A stretch of 64,000 nucleotides of DNA. It comes from Elymus sibiricus (Eukaryota; Streptophyta; Magnoliopsida; Poales; Poaceae). The stretch's first letter is position 1; each line of letters starts with the position of its first letter. The stretch lies in contig CM077664.1 of assembly GCA_039707655.1 (NCBI GenBank), positions 201,618,195-201,682,194 of the forward strand, read 5' to 3'. Made by a program: the position numbers and the translations under genes. Shown one piece after another: positions 34,328-45,325 of this stretch. A model generated the notes under the pieces. The model made no database searches. It was not told the DNA's origin and was given only the letters and a program-made list of their open reading frames with translations.

Positions 34328-34793
34328 ATTGCAGCTAAGTAACTTAGGCATGAACTAGTGGTTTCCTAGTAGTTGCAAGGAACTTGACTAGAAGTAAACT
34401 AGAGCTGTACATATAGGTACGTGGTAGTTTCTTAGTGTAAATAGGAAGGTGATGTGCACTTACGTGGTGGTAGTCTTGTAAGTTCAATTCTCAGGTCCTA
34501 TAAAAGGACCCCAAGTCCTTCATATGAAAATCAGGCCATTCGAATGCAAAGCAATCAAGCCTCAAGTGCGGACCCCAAGTCCTTCATATGAAAATCAGAC
34601 CATTCGAATGCAAAGCAATCAAGCCTCAAGTGCTTTGGAGTAGTACGTGTGGGTGTGTGCTAAACCGGCTGTGTACAAGCAACCACTTCAGCTAGTATTC
34701 CAGCTTGCGTATGTTTGTGTGTCCAACTCGTGTACACTAGCGTTCGCTCTTCGTTTTGTAACACGAGTGCTAGCTAGTAGTTTGGGCTAACAG
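34301..34793 (+). repeat. 3' LTR of the degenerate copia element C2
   Basis: It follows the purine tract GAGGGGGAGAT (34290-34300), starts TGTGGGCTTCACCCC and ends TTTGGGCTAACA, 493 bp. A TATAAAAGG box (34499-34507) is followed by a 64-bp tandem duplication. The 5' LTR is not in the window. Confidence 0.8.
34506..34633 (+). repeat. 64-bp tandem duplication in the C2 LTR
   Basis: Units 34506-34569 and 34570-34633, each starting GGACCCCAAGTCCTTCATAT, differ at one visible base (CAGGCC against CAGACC). It lies immediately after the TATA box, in the probable R region. Confidence 0.9.
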
Positions 34794-35899
34794 TTGCATC
34801 GTATCCCGTTGTCGAGAGTAGACGCATGTCCCATCGCGCGGCTTTATTGACACCGCACCATTTACGGTGACATGCAGTGGGTGAGGTGTCGGGCGCGAGG
34901 TAAAAGGGGTGGACAACTCGCCATGCGCCATCGTAGGCCGTCACATGCCTACGTTACAGCTGCTCTGTCGTAGACCCGAGCGGTCCCGCAGCCACACCCA
35001 TCGCTGACCGGTCGTTGGTGGGATCCAGGACGTTCGCAGGAGGTGGACGCCAGGGCAGCCATTGCCATGAGGCAATACCTTGTCAAGGTAATCTTGACCT
35101 TGACATTGTCAACGGTGTCAGAGGGCGCCTCGTCAAACATGCTGGTCTTGCCAGTGAGAGTCTTTTACTAGGGTTTCATCACACCAAGACACGAGGGCCG
35201 GCCACTCGTGGCGGCCGCCCCCAGCGACAAGAGGATCCTCCAAAGCAAGCAAGAACGAGACCCGTGAGAGGAAGAGGAACACGGCTGCACAAACCAGATA
35301 AACAAAACCCTGCAACCACCAGCACACCAACATTGCCGGGTCCAATGGCCGTCGGCATTACCTGAGTTCGCCGCCTCGCTCTAATTCTTGCAAAGGTTAT
35401 CACAAGGTATTTTACTAGACATGATGCTAATGATTTATTCCATTTTTTATCCGATAAAGAACATTTGTTGTTATCAAGAAAAACTATCAAAATATACGAA
35501 CTAGCAAAGTGAGGGTGTCCCGATTCAATTTCTCACGAATGAGAATATTAGTTCATATTCACACCATCAGTTTTCCTTCAAAAAAGAGCAGCTACCAACC
35601 ACCAGCAAGATTACACGAGTGAGGTAAATCCCTCGGGAAAAAAAAAGAAAAATCAGAGAGAGAGAGAGAGACAGAAAAAGAAAGAAGCAAAATAGTGAAT
35701 GCGTCAGTCTGCTTTAGTGTATTGATAGGAAACCTTACTCCAAAATGGGAGTATCAGAGTGCTTCCTTTTAATTTTAGCAATAGAGAAAGGAAACCCCAA
35801 AAAAAAACAAGGGAGAAAAGAAACGGGGAGGGAAACGGAGAGACGGACGCAGGAGAAACAGAGGCTAGAAAGAGCTCCGGGCTAGAAAAGTGAGGCTCT
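34794..35899. other. upstream region of the first MATH gene, no gene seen
   Basis: No supported ORF. It holds an (AG)n tract (about 35654-35673) and A/GA-rich sequence toward the first exon. Several hundred bases separate the copia LTR end from the gene, so the LTR could act as a distal regulatory input, but nothing in the sequence demonstrates that. Confidence 0.4.
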
Positions 35900-36922
35900 T
35901 CCTCTCTGTGAGCTGTGGCCGTCGTCCAGAAGAAAACCCCCCTCCGCCCGCACCGCACCTCCGGCCGGGACCCTGACGGACGCCGGCCGAGGAAGCCCCC
36001 GAATTCAGGTCTCTCTCTTCCTTCGCTTCTTCACTTCTTCGTCACGTTGCCGCAGATCGCGCGCTTGGCATCTTCACTTCTTGCGAAGAGGGTTTTTCAG
36101 CTTCCACTTTCTCATTTTTAACGAAACAGGGGATTCAGGGTTTTGCGCTGCAAGTTCATCTTGGCTTTCTTTCGTGATCGATCGACGGGTAGCTTTTTAA
36201 TCGATCTGCTCGTGGAGTTGGATTTCTACTTCTTATTCTCTTTTCTTTATTTTTTTCGCGGGTAATGATTTTCACGAGCCTAGCCGTGGTAATTATTTTG
36301 CCCAAGATTGGCTCTGCCTCTCAAGATTCTGTATGTTCTTAACCCTCACAGACAATGTGCTGCTCCCCACGGAGTAGGAGTATTTAGTTTTAGTAGCAGC
36401 GTGGGGCACTCACCGGCGGTATTCACTTCCCCTTTCTGGCTTTTCCCCACTCTTTCTCCAAGCCCCCAAAACCCTCTTTTCCCCTCCTCTTCTTCTTCCT
36501 TGAGTGATGCTTTCTGTCGTATCGTGTGAGATCCGAGCATTTTCGTTGTGGTTTCTCTGCTCTGCTCCGTATTCTGCTTTGCTTGTTGGTGTTGCTAGGT
36601 AGGGTACCATCTCGAGCCCAAGCACATCGATCTCCCCCTCTGTTTATTTTGTTTTTGTTTTGTGTTCTTAGTTATTGTCGCTTTCTGCTTCTGCCCTATG
36701 TTGCTCCTGATCCTTCTTCGGTCTCTACTCTACTGAGTGCCAAGTCACTCTTTCGCGCAATTTCTCCCTTGATTCCTTCTTCTCCTTCCGTTGCCTTCAC
36801 TTTACCCTATCTATTTTGTCTAGTACGTACTATTTTGGATCATCTGCTTGCTACCTTTACCTGACATGTGGTATGATTTAATCTCACTTTCAGATTAGGA
36901 GAGAAGAGGAAGGGACAGATCT
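35900..36922 (+). promoter_or_regulatory. 5' UTR exon and 5' UTR intron of MATH gene 1
   Basis: A CT-rich leader ends with donor AATTCAG|GTCTCT (exon end 36008). The intron runs to the acceptor TCACTTTCAG at 36893, and exon 2 starts at 36894, 29 bases before the ATG. Gene 2 has the same arrangement (41530/41967), and the two introns share sequence such as GGGTTTTGC. The transcription start is only approximate. Confidence 0.6.
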
Positions 36923-39900
36923 ATGGGCAACTGCAAGAGTTCATGTATGTATCTCTTTTATATACTAAAATTTGGATGCAATTTACAGCATTAATTCCTT
37001 GGCAAAAGTCAGGGTAAGAATACGAAATCCTAGCTCTGAATTGAAGAAACACTTGCCCTCACCATCATGCTGATAAATTAGCAAGATGGCTAGCTAGTCA
37101 TGTGTTGAGTATATCACTCTCCTTATCTAGAAACACAAAGCTGTTCAAGTGCTGGTCTTGATGTCTTAGTGGTTAGAAGCAGTAGTAATACATGCTAATG
37201 ACATACTATAACAAAGTACTTGAATGATGTCTTGTTGATTAGAAACACAGTATCTTCTGCAGTATTCTATCCCTGTTTGGTGACATGAATAACTATGTGC
37301 ATTCAAGATTTTGATTCATTTAATCAGAAGATAAAGTACTTATATACATGTTTCCCATTCTTGCGGTTGTCGATATTGTAGTCTGTTTATTTGGAACTGC
37401 AACATACACATGAATTTTCTCATAGCATGTTCTCTCTTTCTTTGTTTTGTAATTTTGAGTTATTACCTTTGTGCAAATATCAGCTCGTGCACTGCTAGGA
37501 AAAGCCCATGTTGTTCCGGATGCAGAATGGAGGATGCAGGACTTTGGAAAGACCCATGTTCCAGATCTAGAATGGAGGATTCATGACTTCTCATCGCTGC
37601 TTGAGACGGGAGCTGAGTCAGCAACATCTGCCACTTTTCACTGCTCTGGGTATAACTGGTATGCACCATAATTGCAAAAGAAACTCTGCAAAATTCAGGT
37701 ATTAGATGTACTAGTATGTATATACACGTGCAATGCACGTCTTAATATAACGGAGTGATTTTGGTAAAAGAAATAAAAAAATGTCAAAGATTTGCTAATA
37801 GATTGGGGCAAAAAGAAATATAGTGATGTACAAATGCAGATATTAATTAAGTAGGAATTAATATTCGTTCCTCCTGCAAAAGAAAAGAATTAATATTCAT
37901 ACAAAAACTGTACATTCACATCTAAAACAACTATAGGTTCATTTAGAAAAGTTGTATGTTACTCTATTTTCATTTTCTCCCCATTCTCCTCCCAAACCAT
38001 CATGCCTGGGCTCAAGTCGTCATGCGCTCAAGCGGCACTGCGGCAATATGGCCCATGAGGCACCGCATATGGGCTTCTTTTTTCTAGAAGGGCCACACGA
38101 ATGTTCTAGAACACAGAAGAGGCAATAGCAGTCTACTATTCATGGCGAATCCTACTGATCTTAGCCCTTGGATTTTGGGGACCAACGGTTATGATTGATG
38201 CTCTAGATCCAATTCAAAACTGGTACACTATATAGTAGTGGAGAAATGCCATCTGGTTTGTTTTAGTAGAAAAGGTAATTATATGTTATCCATATACACA
38301 TTGATTTAGGATGCCATTTACTCACAATGATGTTTCGATGTAATCAAATTAGCAATCACAATCTCATAAACAAACAGTCAGACGCTAAAACTTGATATGG
38401 TGCAGGAAGTGAAGAAATTAGACTTCATTCCTACTTCAGTTATGAATTCTAGACTGACTTTGGCTTCTTCGCATGATTTCATTTACCAGGCACCTGCAAG
38501 TGATTCCAATGCATAAAGAAACTGGTTCTGAAACGCCATATGTTGCTCTTCGTCTTATGACATCCCAAGAAAAGATGGTGCCAGGTCACACGGTGCATGT
38601 GGTTTTTGAGTTGTCAATATACAACCATTCAAAAGGAATGTACTGTGGATGCAAAGGTAGTCTCATGGATGTGTTTTTTCAAGCACGTCCATCATATTAC
38701 AGCTACAAATCCATACTCTGTGTGTCATAAGTTTGAGATATAAATACCATGATTCCATCATTACAAGTCAATATCTGTAAATATCGAAATATGATGAAAA
38801 ACAATGTTTTCACATTAACAAGTCGCTTTGTATTTGCTTTGCTGTCAAGTTTCTCTGTAGACCTTCAGGAATTTGGATGGTTCAGATGGCATACACATGT
38901 TTCTCACTTGAGACATTACAAGTTTCTCTGTAGACATTACAAGTTTCACACTTGAGACTATTATGTTCAGATGGTATACACATGTTGCTCTTTAAATTTG
39001 ATTATCATCATTTGGATGTAATTCACTACCTTGCTTTCTTAGCTAGGGTAAAGGTTGGTTAGATATTATTTGGTATATTTGCGTCTTGCATACAAGTTCT
39101 TCATTCTCTAATATTCTAACCTTTACCGAACCGCAGCTAGCTACAACTTTCATTTCAAGAATAGCTACTCGAAGGAGCATTGCTTGATTCCTCTTGAGGA
39201 GCTACTGAAATCATCTGCTTTTCTAGTTGATGATAGTTGTGTCTTCGGTGTGGAGATATTAAAAATTGATGTCTCTTCTCCTGAAAAGAAGCCTGTTGTG
39301 GTTCAGAAGAAGGCTACCACAGTTCAGAACCTCTTCGTTCAGAAGAAGGGGTTTGTCAAAGGGACATACACTTGGAACATGAACAACTTCCTTGAACTGG
39401 ACATGGATAACTTTGTCCGTTCTCCTACATTTGAAGTTGGTGGGCACAAATGGTATGCACCTGTTACATCACAAATGATTTATATAAATGGTATGCATGT
39501 GTTATCCAACATTTTAGCTTATACGCATCCTTTAACTTACCATACCTAGTCACTTTACGAACTTCTTTTTAATGTTTTATGCCAACGGACATTAGCAATT
39601 GCCAGATCTTTTTGCAAGGCAAGGTCCTGCAGATATTCTCACTGGACAGTTTAGCTTGATACAACCAAAGAACTGTACTTCTAGTATATTTACAGATATG
39701 CGTAGCGCATTCCAGTTTCAATAGAAACAGGTTTTTGTAATCATGCTGCACCGAAAATTCCGAAACAATGTAGTACTAAAATCTATGTTGAATAAAAGCT
39801 AGAAATTTCATTTTCATGTATATATTTGGTACAACCTGTTCTTGTATGTGCCACATACCATCGATTATTTTCTCAGATTGTTTTTATGTAACATTGTACT

Positions 39901-40507
39901 CCATTATCTTCTGTAGTGATGTTTTTTTCAGATTTTTTGTACAATTGTAATGCACCATGTCGTGTCCAAAGTTAACCGGACTACAGCCAAGCTCAGCCAC
40001 AACTTTCTGATTTTAGTAACCAACCACATTCTTCAAATACATTTTCCCGGGTACCCAATTATATTTGAAGTGACACTTCCCATTTTCTTCAACAGGTACG
40101 TCGGCATGTATCCGCGTGGTAACAAGTACAGCACTGATTGCCTCAGCTTGTACTTATGCCTGGATGCCTCGGATGAGCTCCGTCTCGAGTCCAAGAAGGT
40201 GTTTGTAATGACTCTGTCCATCCTGGACCAAAAGAATGGGAAGCACTTGACTGCAACTTCAGGTTCAGCTCACCTTAGCAAGTACCTGTGCTATTGATAT
40301 GTGTGATTTAACCTCATGATGATTACAGTTGATCTTACTTTTGTCTTGATCACAGGTCTCTGGGTATGTAATAACGGATGCGGATGGGGATGGGCTGACT
40401 TCTTTGGACTCAAGAAACTCAAGGACCCGTCGGGAGGCTATGTTGTGGGATCGAGCTGCATTGTGAAGGCAGATCTTACCATCATTGGTTCATCCAATGA
40501 TGGCTAG
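36923..40507 (+). CDS. two-MATH-domain (TRAF-like) protein, tandem copy 1
   Basis: The spliced CDS joins 36923-36944, 37484-37658, 38490-38656, 39137-39452, 40096-40262 and 40356-40507: 999 nt, 332 residues, with GT/AG at every intron. The start MGNCKSS fits an N-myristoylation signal (Gly2, Ser6), with Cys4 as a possible palmitoylation site, suggesting membrane attachment. MATH domain 1 covers about residues 36-175 (EWRIHDFSSLL, FHCSGYNW) and domain 2 about 196-330 (KGTYTWNMNNF, SPTFEVGGHKW, MYPRGNK). MATH domains bind peptides in partner proteins. No BTB, RING, protease or coiled-coil part is seen, so this is a stand-alone TRAF-like adaptor whose partner is unknown. Residues 14-29 are an extra tandem copy of the start of domain 1. 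No stops or splice defects were seen, so the gene looks functional. Confidence 0.85.
37710..38240. mobile_element. probable DNA-transposon insertion in intron 3 of MATH gene 1
   Basis: Intron 3 is 831 bp here and 338 bp in gene 2. The intron sequences align at both ends, so about 500 bp is extra. The extra part begins CTAGTATGTATATACACGTG and ends with TACACTATATAGTAGTGG, weak inverted ends. The family and exact borders are not resolved. Confidence 0.4.
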
Positions 40508-41145
40508 ATGTTTACCTCATGCCTGATGGAGGGATAATGCTCTTTAATTAGCTACTAATAACCAGACTTATATATGAGACAATGTTGTGGTAGCAGTACT
40601 AAGAACTTGTGGAATGATTAGTAGTGGTAATGAGCCGGATTTGAGAAGTGAGATGATTTCACGCATATATATTTCTACGTATATGTGTCGAACAGAAATA
40701 TGTTACTGGAGGTACTTCTATATGCATGGATGATGCAACTATGTCGGTCAGCTTGCCTCGCTACATGGGTGTTGGATTCAGCTGAACACTTGGTTATCTT
40801 TCGCTTGGTTTCTGTGGATCATGTCCCCAATTGATGAATCATGGTTCAATGTAAAGCACTTTGCGTCTATAGTTTATTTTGAGAAGGAAAAGAGGCTATC
40901 CCATGGACCAGGTTTTAGTTAAGTCCTAGTCCCCAAACCGAGCAAACTGTGCCTTGCCAAGTTATCCATCCTGTACAATTGCAACCTGAACTCTGAATTC
41001 AGAAGTCATGAGACACCAGATCACTAACCAAACTAATATCTACTGTATTTCCCTAGTTGTAGCTACTAGCTTGTACTACTACTCAAACTCCCCTCTTCAG
41101 TATGTATCAATGAAACGGTGAGCTGAAAGCCTTTTTTCTAAGAAA
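40508..41145 (+). other. 3' UTR of MATH gene 1 and intergenic sequence
   Basis: AT-rich sequence after the TAG at 40505-40507 with no further coding exon. I did not find a decisive polyadenylation signal. Confidence 0.5.
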
Positions 41146-41148
41146 AAA

Positions 41149-41349
41149 ATGGTGGTAGTTTTGAGCAATGTGCTTCATTGTCGGTCGATATCACGGGATT
41201 CTCTCTGGCGAAACCAAGATGACGCTCTTCCTCAACGGCGATCTGCTTCAGTACAAGTCACGGAACCCTCGGAGTTGGAGGAGGAGACCACCGACTCCGA
41301 GGACAGCAACAAGAGGAGGAGGAGGACCAGGGCGTTCAACTTGTCGTAG
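41149..41349 (+). other. short ORF of unknown status between the MATH genes
   Basis: The 66-codon frame ends ELEEETTDSEDSNKRRRRTR plus five residues and a stop, an acidic then basic tail. It lies about 90 bp before the promoter of gene 2 and has no recognised domain. It may be the relic of a terminal exon or chance. There is no splice or promoter support. Confidence 0.2.
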
Positions 41350-41440
41350 TCCAGGGGTTTGTTATCCAAACTAATTTCTCCTTAGAGCTAGGAAGGGATC
41401 CGTTTTTTTCTATAAAAAAAAAGACCCCACGATCACATCC

Positions 41441-41997
41441 ATATAAACGCCCTCCCCCCTCTCGCCTCCAGCCCTCCAGCGTCGCTCGTCCAAGCCATTG
41501 CAAGCTCGATCTGCCCCGAAACCCACCCAGGTGTTTCTCCTCCCTCGCTTCCTGCTCTGCTGTCCATGGGAAATCCAGTCCTTTGTGTTGTCCGCCCTTC
41601 TCTATCTGTTGAGAAAACAAACGATTCCCGGGGCAGAGGGGTTCCAGGGTTCTTCTAGACCAAGGGTTTTAGGGTTTTGCACTACAAGTTTCTGTAAATC
41701 CACCTATTTATTTTCGGCAAACCTGAATCTACCTGTTAAAGTTTATGGAGTGGGGTTTTACTTCATCATCTCTTAGTACTATTTATTAATTATTATTATT
41801 TCATAGGGGAAATTTTGTCCTCGGCAAATTGATTGATTTACATCCAAGTGGTAAGTCATTAAGGAACAGTGATTTTTCTTTGTGTGGTTTGGTAATTATT
41901 TCTTCAAGATTCGCACTACTATTGGAGATTACTTTCATGTTCTTGACTGACCCGTGGCACTTGCAGAGGAGGAGAGCAGGGGAAGGGCTGCCGGGCT
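41441..41997 (+). promoter_or_regulatory. core promoter, 5' UTR exon and 5' UTR intron of MATH gene 2
   Basis: A TATA box ATATAAAC lies at 41441-41448, followed by a CT-rich leader (CCCTCCCCCCTCTCGCC), giving a start near 41470. The leader exon ends at 41530 (CACCCAG|GTGTTT). The intron ends at 41966 (CACTTGCAG), and the ATG is at 41998. The layout is the same as gene 1. Confidence 0.65.
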
Positions 41998-44929
41998 ATG
42001 GGCAACACCGGGAGTACATGTATGTATTCTTGGTCCTTTTCTAGTTAAAATTCAGATTGTGCGTATTATAAACGGAAGACACATACCAGGTAAAAGTTAC
42101 AGAGCGCTCATTTGCTAAAAAAAACAGGTAAAAAGTACATGAATGAAGTTCTAGGTATGCTGCAGAGAATGAAGTTATCATTGCTATCATCTTTAGTACT
42201 GTAACTAGCGAGACGATTAGCTCCCGGTGATTGCCCTTCGACTGGGCTTGTCGTGTTGGTGGCTCTTGTGCCCCTGTGGTGCTCGTGCAACACTCATCAA
42301 TCGTGGTCATGGTCATCTGATCTGTGCTTTGGCTGCCACCGTGAACACCCATGGCTGATGACCGAATTCCATGCCTTGCAAGCTGTAATTCCTTACGTTA
42401 CACAAACACACACTTTTCTTTGCGACTAAAAAAGAGGCATGCTAGATTTCTAGAAAACACACGCATATTTATTGGTTACAAGGAGAATTACTTTGGACTA
42501 TATATACATGTAACAGGAAGTACTATGACATGTTCCGTTGTTCTACGCTTTGTTTGGTCGAAGTGAATAATAACTATTATACTCCCTCCGTCTCAAAATA
42601 TGAGATCATTTTTGACACGTGTCAAAAGTGATCTTATATTTTGGGACGGAGGGAGTAATAGATAGGGGCCACTTATCACATTAAATCTGTTTGAGATTTG
42701 ATTCATGTAACCTTCACGCTTATTTATTGTTGCAAGCACTCCTAATGTGTCCTTGTTGTTTTAGGTTTTAGTTGGGTTTTTCTTTTCTTTGATGAAAAAA
42801 AAAACCCAGCCGTGGCCAAACTCTTGTACTCCCTCTGATCCAAATGTTTGTACTAAATCAGCGACAATTAATATGGATCGGAGGGAGTACATTATTTACA
42901 TTTTCTGTCACTGGAAAGATGTTCTGCTACTTACATATTGCCCATGGTAGACATTGCAGCCTGTTCATCTGCAAATGCAAAAGCACATTAATTTTCTGAA
43001 TGGTGCATACGTTCTTTTCCTTTCCCTGGACTGGTATGTAATTTTGAGTTGCTGCCTTTGTGGAAATTTCAGCTCCTGCAAGCTTAGGAAAGGCTCATGT
43101 TCCACATTTAGAATGGAAGGTTCATGACTTCTCAGCGCTACTTGAGACAGGAGCTAAGTCAGCAAAATCTGCACATTTTCACTGCTCCGGGTATAAGTGG
43201 TATGTATCATAACTGCAGAAGGATTTGTTACACAATTACGATGTGTTAGATGTAAATATGATGCTTACCAGTCTAGCATTATTACTAAACCATTCATTTT
43301 GTTTTAGTAGATAGAATCGTTATCTGTATATCCATATGCAATACTAATTTAGGATGTGAATTACTCTCGCTAATCATGCTGCTATGAAGTCAAATTGGCA
43401 ATCATAATAATTCCATTAACAAACATTTTGGTAGGATGCATGAAGTGAAGAAATCAGATTTCATTCTTACTTCAGTTATGACTACTTCTAGACTGGTCTT
43501 GTTTTACTTTTTTTTTGTCCATCAATTGATTTACCAGGTTCCTGAAAGTGACACCACCAATGTGTAAAAAACCTGGCGCTGAAACTCCATATGTTGGTCT
43601 TTCTCTTAAGCTAGGCCGGACAACCCTGGAGCCAGGTGACACGGTAAATGCCGTGTTTGAGTTATCAGTATACAATCATGCAAAGAAGATGTATTGTGGA
43701 CGCAGAGGTATTTTTAATTGCTTCTTTGTGCACGTCCAACCTATTACAGTTGGGATTCCCTTCCCTAGTCCTTTGTGACTATGCTACATAAGTTTGAGCT
43801 ATAATTCTATATTGGGATTTACATTGAACATGATACCTACATGGGATTCACTATATTGCTGCCATGTTTGCATATGCGTAATGGGTGTGAACGGAGGTTA
43901 TACATTGTTTGGGGTATGTGCAGCTTACATGCAAGTTTTCACTCACTAATCTTGTAATCTTTACCTGAATGCAGCTACCCACAACTTTGATTTGAACAAT
44001 ACATGCTCCAAGAATGAATGTTTGATTCCTCTTCAGGAGCTACTAAAATCATCTGCTTTTCTAGTTGATGATAGCTGTGTCTTTGGTGCTAAGATATTGA
44101 AAATTAAAGTATGTTCTCCTGAAAAGAAGACTGTTATGGTTCTGAAGAAGGCTACCACACTTCAGAACCTTTTTATCCAGAAGAAAGGGCTCATCAAAGG
44201 GACCTACACCTGGACCATGGACAACTACCATGAATTGGACTCGAAGTGTGTCCGTTCTCCTACATTTGAAGTTGGTGGACATAAATGGTATCCATATCCC
44301 CCTATACTCCCCCCTTCTGATCTTGCACTTTGTACATCTCTTTGTACAATCTTTTTTTCCTACTAAGCGCAATGAAAAGCAGTGATCTTGCCTTTTCGTC
44401 AAAAGATGAATGGCATTCATATCTCCCATCACTTACATATAAAATGGTTTTTATTAATAATATGCAATGCAACATTAGTCCGTTTATTGTAACTGCCATG
44501 TGACACTCTAAATGTCTGTCAACAGGCATTTGGTCATGCATCCGCATGGTTGCAAGCACATCACTGACCACGTCTCCTTGTTCTTATACCTGGAGTCCTC
44601 GGATAAGCTGTGTGACGAGTCCGGGAAAGTGGTTGAATTGACTCTATCCATCCTGGGCCAAAAGAACTGGAAACACTCCACCATTACTTCAGGTTCAGCT
44701 CTCCTTAGCAACTATCAGTGACGACTATAATTGCTACCTCCTGATTTCAGTTGATCTTAATTTTGTTGTGATTGCAGGTCTCTTGGTGTTTGGAGGTGAT
44801 AGCAGCTGGGGATGGCCCAAGTTCCTTACAGTCAATAAATTCAAGGATCCGTCTCGAGGCTATGTCCTAGGATCGAGATGCGTCATCAAGGCAGATTTCA
44901 CTATCGTTGGCTCCTCCAATGATGGCTAG
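41998..44929 (+). CDS. two-MATH-domain (TRAF-like) protein, tandem copy 2
   Basis: The spliced CDS joins 41998-42019, 43073-43199, 43538-43707, 43975-44287, 44526-44692 and 44778-44929: 951 nt, 316 residues. Exon number, intron phase and positions equal those of gene 1. The start MGNTGSTS keeps Gly2 and Ser6 of a myristoylation signal but has Thr in place of Cys4. MATH domain 1 begins HLEWKVHDFSALLETG and reads FHCSGYKW; domain 2 begins KGTYTWTMDNYHELD with SPTFEVGGHKW. The C-terminus ends TIVGSSNDG like gene 1 (TIIGSSNDG). It lacks the 16-residue duplication, so copy 1 has the derived form. The pair is a local tandem duplication. Partners are unknown. Confidence 0.85.
42582..42655. mobile_element. 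Stowaway MITE in intron 2 of MATH gene 2
   Basis: 74 bp, CTCCCTCCGTCTCAAAATAT at the left and its inverted match ending GGACGGAGGGAG at the right, nearly one full hairpin, flanked by TA duplications (42580-42581, 42656-42657). This is a Tc1/Mariner-type non-autonomous element. Confidence 0.92.
42829..42887. mobile_element. second short Stowaway MITE in intron 2 of MATH gene 2
   Basis: 59 bp with ends CTCCCTCTGATCCAAA and its inverted match ending ATGGATCGGAGGGAG, flanked by TA (42827-42828, 42888-42889). Confidence 0.85.
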
Positions 44930-45325
44930 ATTTTAGCTCATGGCCCTTGCATCCTACTTGCTAGTATTATGTCATACTTGTTTCGTTTTTACCATATTGT
45001 TTTGGTAGCAGTACTAAAACGATCATCCTATGGTGCTAACGACGACCTTAGCACTGGAAGTTGAGAACATGTTAGTTTTATTTCGGGCAATGTGATGTTT
45101 GAAAGTACTTCAATATGGCACGGATGATGCAATTATTTTGGTTGGCTTATTACTTCTACCATCTCTCCTCACTTTGTCCTGGTCTGCCAAAATATACTGG
45201 TTTTGGTGTTGGTGCTGGTATTGGAAGAGACATAGGCCTGCTTGTTTGCAAGAGAACTTCAGAGATTGACACTTTCTGTTACATGAACGAGAAATTTAAT
45301 CTTAACTTTAGTTACAACTGGAGAT
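44930..45325 (+). other. 3' UTR of MATH gene 2 and intergenic sequence
   Basis: AT-rich, without coding exons. It ends in CTGGAGAT (45318-45325), the left target duplication of the following hAT element. Confidence 0.5.

Noticed and set aside
41149..41349. First exon of MATH gene 2 at 41149
   Set aside because: The real promoter (TATA at 41441), 5' UTR exon and ATG at 41998 match gene 1; this short ORF has no splice link to them.
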